Shown: piece after piece, positions 1 to 5,789 of the stretch
Position numbering within the stretch: the first letter of the stretch is position 1
How the letters are laid out: each line of letters starts with the position of its first letter
Assembly (NCBI GenBank): GCA_030041195.1
Contig: JASHOI010000325.1
Location: 1-14,770 of the forward strand
Source: Streptosporangiaceae bacterium
GTDB taxonomy: Bacteria; Actinomycetota; Actinomycetes; Streptosporangiales; Streptosporangiaceae
DNA length: 14,770 nt
Direction of reading: 5' to 3'
Made by a program: the position numbers and the translations under genes
Notes under the pieces: generated by a model
Told to the model about the DNA's origin: nothing
The model's database searches: none
The model's input: the letters and a program-made list of their open reading frames with translations, nothing else

Positions 1-575
1 CCCTGCCTGGCCAGCCCGGCCCTGGTCAGCTCGTCGTCGCTGAACCCGCGCCCGCGCAGGTGGCCGGTCAGCTCGTCCCAGGCGGCCGGGGAGTACCCGA
101 CGCCGAACAGCTCGGCGTCGGCGAGCCCGAACCCGCGCTCGGCGAGGAACTCGCGGGCGGCCCGTCCAGAGTCGCCACGGATCCGTTCGGAATAAAAATC
201 CTGCGCCAGCCGGTGCGCTTCGATCAGCCTGCGGCGGACGGAACTTTCCTGGCCGGGAACGTAGCCGCCCTGCTCGTAACGGAGCTCGACGCCCGCGCGG
301 GCCGCCAGCCGCTCGACCGCCTCGGTGAAGGACAGGTTCTCGATCGACTGGACGAACTTGATGACGTCCCCGCCGGCGGCGCAGGAAAAGCAGTAGTACA
401 ACTCTTTACCGGGCGTCACGTTGAACGACGGCGTCTTCTCGTCGTGGAACGGGCACAGCCCCTTGACCGAGCCGCCGCCGGCGCTGCGGAGCTGCAGGTA
501 CTCCCCCACGACATCCTCGACCGCTGAGCGCTCACGGACCAGCGCGATATCTTCGTCGCGGATCCGGCCCGCCAT
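1..575 (-). CDS. dnaG: DNA primase DnaG, N-terminal part (3' end cut by window edge)
   Basis: This is the N-terminal third of bacterial primase, which makes RNA primers for replication at the fork with the DnaB helicase. The start ATG is at 575-573, giving MAGRIRDEDIALVRERSAVE, the usual actinobacterial DnaG beginning. An in-frame TAG at 605-603 limits any extension; a GTG at 593-591 is the only alternative start. A CHC2 zinc-binding domain is visible with Cys41, His44, Cys62 and Cys65 (CPFH ... YYCFSC), followed by the conserved GGDVIKFVQ and LSFTEAVERLA segments. About 191 codons are present; the TOPRIM catalytic core and the helicase-binding C-terminus lie outside the window to the left. 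In many actinobacteria dnaG sits next to dgt and ppdK. Here both are present, but four other genes separate dnaG from dgt. Confidence 0.95.
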   Translation of the reverse strand, partial: MAGRIRDEDIALVRERSAVEDVVGEYLQLRSAGGGSVKGLCPFHDEKTPSFNVTPGKELYYCFSCAAGGDVIKFVQSIENLSFTEAVERLAARAGVELRYEQGGYVPGQESSVRRRLIEAHRLAQDFYSERIRGDSGRAAREFLAERGFGLADAELFGVGYSPAAWDELTGHLRGRGFSDDELTRAGLARQ

Positions 576-674
576 CTGCCCACCGCCGATCACCGTGTAC
601 TGCTAGTCGTCCCGGCGAGTCTAGTCCCCGCCACCGTCAACCCGCGGGATCACCGGCCGCGCGCCGGGCGGCCG

Positions 675-680
675 TAAGAT
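675..680 (+). promoter_or_regulatory. Candidate -10 hexamer of a leaderless gene
   Basis: TAAGAT matches the actinobacterial -10 pattern TANNNT and ends 8 nt before the GTG at 689. Transcription starting 6-7 nt downstream of it would begin at or within two bases of that start codon. No Shine-Dalgarno sequence lies before the GTG, which fits leaderless expression. No good -35 box is visible at 16-18 bp, so the call is tentative. The rest of the 576-688 divergent intergenic region shows nothing else recognisable. Confidence 0.3.
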
Positions 681-688
681 GTCCGCTC

Positions 689-1309
689 GTGCGCGCGATC
701 ACGTGGGTCAAGGAACGCGGGGCCGAGTTCGCCGAGCTCGAGCTCGGCGGCGGGGAGTTGCGGGCGGCCGGCGTGGCGGTCAGCGGCGACCCAATCCCCT
801 ACCGGCTGGAGTACGAGCTCGACTGCGGGGACGGCTTTGTCACGCGCCGGCTCTCGGTGCGGGCGTGGGGCGCCGGCTGGGGCCGGCACCTCGAGCTGAC
901 CCGGGATCCGCGCGACGGCTGGGCCGTCGACGCCGGGGCGGACGGCGACGCCGGGGTGCCTGGTGCGCCGGCGCCGGGCGGCGATCCGGCGGCGTTCGCC
1001 GCGGCCCTCGACTGTGACCTCGGGGAGTGCCCGGTCACGAACACGATGCCGGTGCTGCGCCGCGGGCTGCTCGGCGGCGGCGATCCGGCCGAGTTCCTGA
1101 TGGCGTTCGTCAGCGTCCCGTGGCTGGCCGTCACCCCGGCGGCGCAGCGCTACACCCACCTGCGCAGCGGCCCGGCTTTCGAGCCCGGGCTGCCCTGGCC
1201 GGGGCCGCTCAGCGTGATCCGGTACTCCAGCGGCAGCTTCGCCGCCGACGTCACGTTCGACGCCGAGGGCGTGGTCGTCGACTACCCCGGCCTCGGCCGG
1301 ATGGCCTGA
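689..1309 (+). CDS. Putative glycolipid-binding domain protein (PF06475/DUF1089 type)
   Basis: This 206-residue soluble protein resembles the putative glycolipid-binding family, named from a structural similarity; its cellular role is not established. Family hallmarks seen are an early Trp6 in an AITW segment, the strand LEYELDCGDGFVTRRLSV at about 40-57, the DCDLGECPVTNTMPVLR block at about 108-124, a segment around QRYTHL at 153-158, and the terminal GVVVDYPGLGRM. No signal peptide or membrane segment is visible, so it is probably cytoplasmic. A short Gly/Ala/Pro-rich stretch at about 83-100 looks like a loop expansion. The start is GTG at 689; no Shine-Dalgarno precedes it but a -10-like TAAGAT does. 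It is divergent from dnaG and 68 nt upstream of the HAD gene. The family call is fairly secure; the function is unknown. Confidence 0.8.
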   Translation: MRAITWVKERGAEFAELELGGGELRAAGVAVSGDPIPYRLEYELDCGDGFVTRRLSVRAWGAGWGRHLELTRDPRDGWAVDAGADGDAGVPGAPAPGGDPAAFAAALDCDLGECPVTNTMPVLRRGLLGGGDPAEFLMAFVSVPWLAVTPAAQRYTHLRSGPAFEPGLPWPGPLSVIRYSSGSFAADVTFDAEGVVVDYPGLGRMA

Positions 1310-1333
1310 ACCGCGTCCCGGCGGGCTGCCGGG

Positions 1334-1367
1334 CTGCCGGGCTGCTGATGCTGCCGGGCTGCTGATA
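1334..1367 (+). repeat. 17-bp tandem duplication in the intergenic gap
   Basis: Two adjacent copies, 1334-1350 and 1351-1367 (unit CTGCCGGGCTGCTGATG, last base A in copy 2), match at 16 of 17 positions. They are preceded by further CTGCCGGG units at 1326-1341. The array fills much of the 68-nt gap before the HAD gene and ends next to its start. It looks like replication slippage. Confidence 0.7.
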
Positions 1368-1371
1368 GCGT
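1366..1371 (+). promoter_or_regulatory. Candidate -10 hexamer before the HAD gene
   Basis: TAGCGT fits TANNNT and lies exactly at -12 to -7 relative to the GTG at 1378, the spacing expected for a leaderless transcript. There is no Shine-Dalgarno before that GTG. The hexamer begins within the last two bases of a 17-bp duplication. No -35 box is apparent, and read-through from the upstream gene is an equally good explanation of expression. Confidence 0.2.
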
Positions 1372-1377
1372 CACCGG

Positions 1378-2088
1378 GTGCGCCGGCTGCTGGTCCTGTG
1401 GGACGTCGACTACACGCTGGTCGACTCCGACGGGGTGGGGCGAGAGCTGTACCGGGCGGTGTTCGGCGAGATGTTCGGCCGAGAGATGCCGCAGCCGGGG
1501 TCGATGGCCGGGCGCACCGACCGGGCCATCGTGATCGAGGTACTGACCCTGGCCGGGCTGGACGACCCGCGCCAGCACGTCGACGCGTTCCACGCTGGGA
1601 TGGCGGCCCGCGCCCCCGGACTGGCCGGCCTGGTGGTGGAGCGGTCGCGGGCGCTGCCCGGCGCCGCCGACGCCATGGCCGCGCTCGCGGCGCTCGACGG
1701 ACGCGGCGTGGTCCAGTCGCTGCTGACCGGCAACATCAGGCCGCTGGCCGAGGTGAAGCTGGGCCCGCTCGGCCTGACCGAGCACCTGGACCTGGACGCG
1801 GGGGCCTACGGCAGCGCGCACGAGGTCAGGGCCGAGCTCGTGCACCTCGCCCGGCGTAATGCCTCGCGTGCCTACCGCGCCGACTTCAGCGGCGACGCCA
1901 CCGTGATCGTCGGGGACACGCCGCTCGATGTCGAGGCGGCGCTGGCCACCGGTGCCCGGGCGGTCGGCGTGGCAACCGGCGGGTTCACCGTGGGCGAACT
2001 CGCCGCCGCCGGGGCGCACGCGGTGCTGCCCGATCTGGCCGACACCCCCCTGGTGGTCGCCGCGATCCTCGGCGCGGCCGCGCCGTAG
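1378..2088 (+). CDS. HAD-superfamily phosphohydrolase
   Basis: This 236-residue protein is a haloacid dehalogenase-type hydrolase, most likely a small-molecule phosphatase of the phosphoglycolate phosphatase-like group; the substrate cannot be read from sequence. All four motifs are present: motif I LWDVDYTLVDS, with nucleophile Asp9 and acid/base Asp11; motif II Thr117 in LLTGN; motif III Lys127 in EVKLG; and motif IV VIVGDTPLDVEA, with Asp180 and Asp184 as probable Mg2+ ligands. The segment between motifs I and II (about 18-95) is the helical C1 cap. No signal peptide or membrane helix is seen, so it is cytoplasmic. The GTG start puts motif I near the N-terminus as usual. It lies 68 nt after the glycolipid-binding gene on the same strand, but nothing ties their functions together. 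Confidence 0.88.
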   Translation: MRRLLVLWDVDYTLVDSDGVGRELYRAVFGEMFGREMPQPGSMAGRTDRAIVIEVLTLAGLDDPRQHVDAFHAGMAARAPGLAGLVVERSRALPGAADAMAALAALDGRGVVQSLLTGNIRPLAEVKLGPLGLTEHLDLDAGAYGSAHEVRAELVHLARRNASRAYRADFSGDATVIVGDTPLDVEAALATGARAVGVATGGFTVGELAAAGAHAVLPDLADTPLVVAAILGAAAP

Positions 2089-2216
2089 CGCGCCTCTACC
2101 AGGCGTCACCGACAATCCGGGCCGGCTTGTCCACACCCCGGCGGCGCCGGCCGCCGCCGTCCACCGTCGCGCCGGATCCCGTGCCGAAGCGCGCCCGGCC
2201 AGCCAGCCTGGGCACC
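2089..2216. other. Intergenic stretch before the AbiEi-like gene
   Basis: These 128 bases hold no convincing promoter, terminator or Shine-Dalgarno. If the TTG at 2127 were the real start, most of this stretch would code for an Arg/Pro-rich N-terminal tail. Confidence 0.5.
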
Positions 2217-3233
2217 ATGGTGCTCCACCTTCCCGCCAAGGGCACACGGCTGCTGGACTTCCAGCACGGCGTGGTCGCGCGCTGGCAGGCACCAGCCATC
2301 GCGCTCAGCCCAGCGGTCATCGACACCCAGTTGCGCAGCGGTCGCTGGCGGCCGCTCTACCTGGGGGTATACGCCACATACACCGGGTCCCCGTCGCGCG
2401 AGTCCGTGCTGTGGGCCGCTGTCCTGCGCGCCGGGCCGGGCGCCGTGCTCAGCCATCACACGGCGGCCGAACTGGACGGCCTGACCGACCGCCCGAGCGG
2501 CATCATTCACGTCACCATCGGGCACGACCGCCGGGTCCGCCTATCGCCCGAGGAGAAGCACGGCCCAGCGCCGTCGATTGCCATTCACCGGACCAGCCGG
2601 ATCGACGCGATCAGGCACCCGGCCAGGACGCCACCACGGACCAGAATCGAGGAAACGATCCTGGATCTGACCGAGCTCAGCGCCGACTTCGACGAAGTCC
2701 TTTCCTGGCTGTGCAGAGGGTGCGGCCGGCGGCTGGTCACCGCACAGCTCATCCACGCGGCGGCTTTCAGGCGCGGCCGGATCCGCTGGCGTGACGAAAT
2801 TCTGAGCGCACTACCGCTCATAGCCGACGGCGTCCACTCCCCGCTGGAGTATCGGTACGTGAACGGTGTCGAGCGCACGCATGGCTTGCCGACAGCGCAG
2901 CGACAAGCGCAGGTCTGCACCGCCCCGCCGACTGCACGCTCCCGGTACCTGGACAGCCACTACCGGAAGTTCGGCGTCGTCGTCGAGCTTGACGGGCGCG
3001 CCGACCACCGCGCCGAGGACCGCTGGAAAGACATCCGCAGGGACAACGCCAACGCCACTTGCGGCATCCTGACGCTGCGGTTCAACTGGGCCGACGTCAC
3101 CCGACGACCATGCGAGGTGGCATCCGACGTCGCAGATGCGCTCCGGACCCGCGGTTGGCAGGGCCAGCCCCGCCCTTGCGGTCCCAGCTGCTCGGCGCGC
3201 TTCCTCAATGGGGAAACGCGCCAGGCCTATTAG
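2217..3233 (+). CDS. AbiEi-like winged-helix / DUF559-type (PD-(D/E)XK-like) protein
   Basis: This 338-residue protein belongs to a group common in actinobacteria. The N-terminal part (about 15-60: FQHGVVARWQA ... LRSGRWRPLYLGVYATYTG) is the winged-helix-like region seen in AbiEi-type antitoxins. The C-terminal part (about 205-315) resembles DUF559/Vsr-like nuclease folds, with Glu211 in SPLEYRY, Asp246, then Glu257 and Asp259 in VVVELDGRADH as candidate metal ligands, and the ending GILTLRFNWADV. A CGPSC motif follows near the terminus. The reading frame is open upstream to a TTG at 2127, but the intervening Arg/Pro-rich residues look non-genic, so ATG 2217 is preferred; neither start has a clear Shine-Dalgarno. 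The last nine or so residues are encoded inside a 17-bp repeat. No partner toxin or methylase is adjacent. Its role is unproven; defence or nucleic-acid metabolism is an inference. Confidence 0.75.
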   Translation: MVLHLPAKGTRLLDFQHGVVARWQAPAIALSPAVIDTQLRSGRWRPLYLGVYATYTGSPSRESVLWAAVLRAGPGAVLSHHTAAELDGLTDRPSGIIHVTIGHDRRVRLSPEEKHGPAPSIAIHRTSRIDAIRHPARTPPRTRIEETILDLTELSADFDEVLSWLCRGCGRRLVTAQLIHAAAFRRGRIRWRDEILSALPLIADGVHSPLEYRYVNGVERTHGLPTAQRQAQVCTAPPTARSRYLDSHYRKFGVVVELDGRADHRAEDRWKDIRRDNANATCGILTLRFNWADVTRRPCEVASDVADALRTRGWQGQPRPCGPSCSARFLNGETRQAY

Positions 3234-3250
3234 CTGACGCGTTTCCCCAT
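3208..3250. terminator. Candidate bidirectional hairpin terminator between convergent genes
   Basis: Positions 3208-3220 and 3238-3250 are perfect 13-bp inverted repeats separated by 17 nt. They can form a long stem in transcripts from either strand. A third, equivalent arm at 3256-3266 could pair with the first arm instead. No T-run follows, as is common for actinobacterial hairpins, so termination is inferred from position between the converging genes. Confidence 0.45.
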
Positions 3251-3268
3251 ACTGACGCGTTTCCCCGT
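3208..3268. repeat. Cluster of three 17-bp repeats (one inverted, two direct)
   Basis: Copies lie at 3208-3224 (reverse orientation, read as CTGGCGCGTTTCCCCAT), 3234-3250 (CTGACGCGTTTCCCCAT) and 3252-3268 (CTGACGCGTTTCCCCGT). They differ at only one or two positions. The two direct copies repeat every 18 bp. The first copy overlaps the 3' end of the AbiEi-like gene and the rest fills the gap to the convergent flavoprotein gene. Each copy carries the self-complementary ACGCGT or a one-base variant of it. Confidence 0.85.
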
Positions 3269-3287
3269 TGGCGCGGGGGCGGGCTTG

Positions 3288-4520
3288 CTAGGGGTTGAGG
3301 TCGGTTAGGGGGGTGTCGGGGTCGGTCAGGCGGGCCACGTCGACTTCGGCGCCGGACCGGATCAGGGCCTGGATGTCGTCGTTGACGTCCCAGGTGTTCA
3401 CGTTCATCCCGGCCACCACGACGCGGCCGGCCAGCCAGAACGCGATGAACTCCAGGGAGTCCTTGTCGCCGCGGTAGACGACATCGTCGTAGCTGCCGGG
3501 ATCGGGCAGCCCGGCGACCTCCATGCCGAGGTCGTACTGGTCGCTGAAGAAGTACGGCACCCAGTCGTAGGTGGCGTCCTTGCCCATCATCGACCGCGCC
3601 GCGAGCGGGCCGCTGGCCAGCGCGTTCCCCCAGTGCTCGACCCGGATCCGGCGGCCGAGCAGGGTGTTGAACGCGTTGGCGACGTCGCCGGCCGCGAAGA
3701 TGTCCGGATCCGAGGTGCGCAGTGTCTGGTCGACCACGATGCCGTTGTCGACCTCGAGGCCGGCGTCCGCGGCCAGCCCCGCGTTCGGCGCCACGCCGAT
3801 CGCGATGATGACCGTCTGCGCGGGCAACTCCGCACCCGACGACGTGACCACCCCGGTCACGGCGCCGCCGGAGCCGGTCAGCTCGCTCGCGCTCTCGCCG
3901 AACCGGAACGTCACGCCGTGGCTTCGGTGCAGGTCCTCGAACACCTTGCCCAGCTCGGGGCCCAGCGCCCGGCGCAGCACCCCGGATTCCGGCTCAATGA
4001 TCGTTACCTCGCACCCGTACTCGCGCGCGGCGGCGGCCGTCTCGAGCCCGATCCAGCCGGCCCCGATGGTGACGACCTGGCCGCCGCGGCGCAGGGCGGC
4101 CTGCAGCGCCTCCGAGTCCCCCACCGTGCGCAGGTAATGGGCGCCGTCGAGATCGGCCCCGGGGATGTCCAGGTGCCGCGGCGAGGCGCCGGTGCTGATC
4201 AGCAGCCGGTCGTAGGGCACGGACTCGCCCCCGTCGAGCGTGATCCGGTGGCCGGGCCGGTCGATCGACGTCACGGTGACGCCGCGCCGCAGGTCCACGT
4301 TGTGCTCGGCGTACCACCCGTCGGCGAGCGTGAATATCGACTCCCGCTCGTCCTTGCCGAGCAGGTACCCCTTGGACAGCGGCGGCCGCTCGTACGGGTA
4401 GTCCCGTTCCGTGCCGATCAGCGTGACCGTGCCCTCGAAGCCCTCCTCCCTGAGTGCTTCCGCGGCCTTGGCGCCGGTCAGCATCGCTCCGACGATCACG
4501 TAGGCAGGTTTGGCGGGCAT
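3288..4520 (-). CDS. FAD-dependent ferredoxin reductase-type NAD(P)H oxidoreductase
   Basis: This 410-residue flavoprotein resembles putidaredoxin/rhodocoxin reductases, which pass electrons from NAD(P)H through FAD to a ferredoxin serving a P450 or dioxygenase. Seen in order are the N-terminal FAD-binding fold (VIVGAMLTGAKAAEALR), the YERPPLSKGYL segment, the NAD(P)-binding motif VVTIGAGWIGLE (Gly153-x-Gly155-xx-Gly158), the second FAD motif DIFAAGDVAN at about 273-282, EHWGNA, and a C-terminal reductase domain from about 318. In the first motif the middle glycine of GxGxxG is Met13; related actinobacterial reductases often carry Ser there. A strong GGAAGGAG lies 6 nt before the ATG. It is 36 nt downstream of dgt on the same strand. 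No ferredoxin, P450 or oxygenase gene is adjacent, so its electron acceptor is unknown. Confidence 0.9.
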   Translation of the reverse strand: MPAKPAYVIVGAMLTGAKAAEALREEGFEGTVTLIGTERDYPYERPPLSKGYLLGKDERESIFTLADGWYAEHNVDLRRGVTVTSIDRPGHRITLDGGESVPYDRLLISTGASPRHLDIPGADLDGAHYLRTVGDSEALQAALRRGGQVVTIGAGWIGLETAAAAREYGCEVTIIEPESGVLRRALGPELGKVFEDLHRSHGVTFRFGESASELTGSGGAVTGVVTSSGAELPAQTVIIAIGVAPNAGLAADAGLEVDNGIVVDQTLRTSDPDIFAAGDVANAFNTLLGRRIRVEHWGNALASGPLAARSMMGKDATYDWVPYFFSDQYDLGMEVAGLPDPGSYDDVVYRGDKDSLEFIAFWLAGRVVVAGMNVNTWDVNDDIQALIRSGAEVDVARLTDPDTPLTDLNP

Positions 4521-4526
4521 CCGGGA

Positions 4527-4534
4527 CTCCTTCC
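4527..4534 (-). promoter_or_regulatory. Ribosome binding site of the ferredoxin reductase-like gene
   Basis: GGAAGGAG on the minus strand lies 6 nt upstream of the ATG at 4520. It fixes that start and indicates independent translation initiation after the 36-nt gap from dgt. Confidence 0.8.
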
Positions 4535-4556
4535 GGCGGCGAGTACGGAAAGGCTT

Positions 4557-5789
4557 TCACTCACAGAGCCGGCCGTGCCAGGCGATGGCCGAAGTATCCG
4601 TGAGCGAGGCGATCTGGTCGACCACGACACGCAGTCGTTCCCGATCACTACCTGCCGCGGCGTAGGCCGGCCGAAACACCGGATCCAGCGCGCCGGGCGC
4701 CCCGGCCAGCACCGCCGCGGCCAGCTCGGCGATCAGCTCCCGCTCCCTGGCCTGGGTTTGCGCGGCGCCGGCCCGGGCCATCACGTACTGCGCGGTGACC
4801 CCCTTCAGCAGCGCGCACTCGAGCCGCTGCTGGCGCGGGACCACGAGGTCGGCGGAGTACCTGGTGAGCCGGACGCCGGACGGCCTGGCACCCAGCGTGG
4901 CCGCCTGAGCCGAGCTGCAGAACCGGCCGATCAGCTCGCTGGTCAGGTTCTTGAGCGCGGCCAGGGATTCCAGGCTGCCGTCGAACACCGACGGCCAGCA
5001 CGGCAGCGCGAGCAGCTCCGCGAAGACATCGCACAGCTCGTCAACGGTCACCGAACCCGGAGCGCAGTACTCTTCGGCGGTGAGCGCGGCGACCGCCTTG
5101 CGCTCGGCGGGATCCCGCAGCGCAGCCAGCGTGATCAGCCCGGCCTGCAGCCCGTCCTCGAGGTCGTGCACGGAGTAGGCCACGTCGTCGGCCCAGTCCA
5201 TGACCTGGGCCTCCAGGCACAGCTTCTCGGGCGGCGCGCCGCTGCGGATCCAGGCGAACACCTCGGCGTCGTCGGCGTACACGCCGAACTTGACCTGGCC
5301 AGGGCGGGCTGGCCAGGGATACTTCAGCGTCGCGTCCAGGGTGGCCCGGGTGAGGTTCAGGCCGGCGCCGGGCACCTTCGCTTCCAGCCGGGTCAGCAGC
5401 CGCAGGCTCTGCGCGTTGCCCTCGAACCCGCCCCGGCCGGCCGTGAACGCGGCCAGCGCGGACTCCCCGTTGTGCCCGAACGGGGGGTGCCCAAGATCAT
5501 GGGCCAGGCACGCGGCGTCGACCAGGTCGGGATCGCACCCCAGCACCGCACCGAACTCCCGCCCGATCTGCGCGCATTCCAGCGAATGGGTGAGCCTGGT
5601 TCGCGGGAAGTCGCCCGAGCCCACCTCGACGACCTGCGTCTTGGCCGCCAGCCTGCGCAGCGCCGCGCTGTGCAGTACCCGGGCGCGGTCCCGCTCGAAC
5701 GGGCCGCGCCCGGGGTTGCGCGCGCGCTTGGGCGACTCAGCTACCCATCGCTCGGTCGCGTGGGCGTCGTAGCCGCCGTCCTTCGTCAC
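4557..5789 (-). CDS. dgt: Deoxyguanosinetriphosphate triphosphohydrolase-like protein (dNTPase)
   Basis: This 410-residue HD-domain enzyme cleaves dGTP or other dNTPs to the deoxynucleoside and triphosphate, which limits dNTP pools. Diagnostic segments are the N-terminal [18 protein letters not shown] with [11 protein letters not shown], then [14 protein letters not shown] (His68 a metal ligand), the HD motif [16 protein letters not shown] (His97-Asp98, with His101 and His106), FEGNAQSLR at about 122-130, and [17 protein letters not shown] at about 197-213 with the last metal-binding Asp. The GTG start overlaps the ppdK stop by 4 bp (GTGA). An AGGAGG at 5802-5807, inside ppdK, lies 12 nt upstream, so translation is probably coupled. 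Its length and sequence fit the shorter dNTPase group found beside dnaG in actinobacteria rather than the longer E. coli Dgt. Exact nucleotide preference is not readable. Confidence 0.95.
   Translation of the reverse strand: MTKDGGYDAHATERWVAESPKRARNPGRGPFERDRARVLHSAALRRLAAKTQVVEVGSGDFPRTRLTHSLECAQIGREFGAVLGCDPDLVDAACLAHDLGHPPFGHNGESALAAFTAGRGGFEGNAQSLRLLTRLEAKVPGAGLNLTRATLDATLKYPWPARPGQVKFGVYADDAEVFAWIRSGAPPEKLCLEAQVMDWADDVAYSVHDLEDGLQAGLITLAALRDPAERKAVAALTAEEYCAPGSVTVDELCDVFAELLALPCWPSVFDGSLESLAALKNLTSELIGRFCSSAQAATLGARPSGVRLTRYSADLVVPRQQRLECALLKGVTAQYVMARAGAAQTQARERELIAELAAAVLAGAPGALDPVFRPAYAAAGSDRERLRVVVDQIASLTDTSAIAWHGRLCE

Noticed and set aside
618..640. Promoter for dnaG made of TTGACG and TAGACT on the minus strand
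   Set aside because: The two boxes are only 11 bp apart, too close for a sigma-70-type promoter.
5295..5318. Direct repeat CTGGCCAGGG, two copies inside dgt
   Set aside because: It is a short GC-rich repeat within codons of a conserved gene; chance is sufficient.
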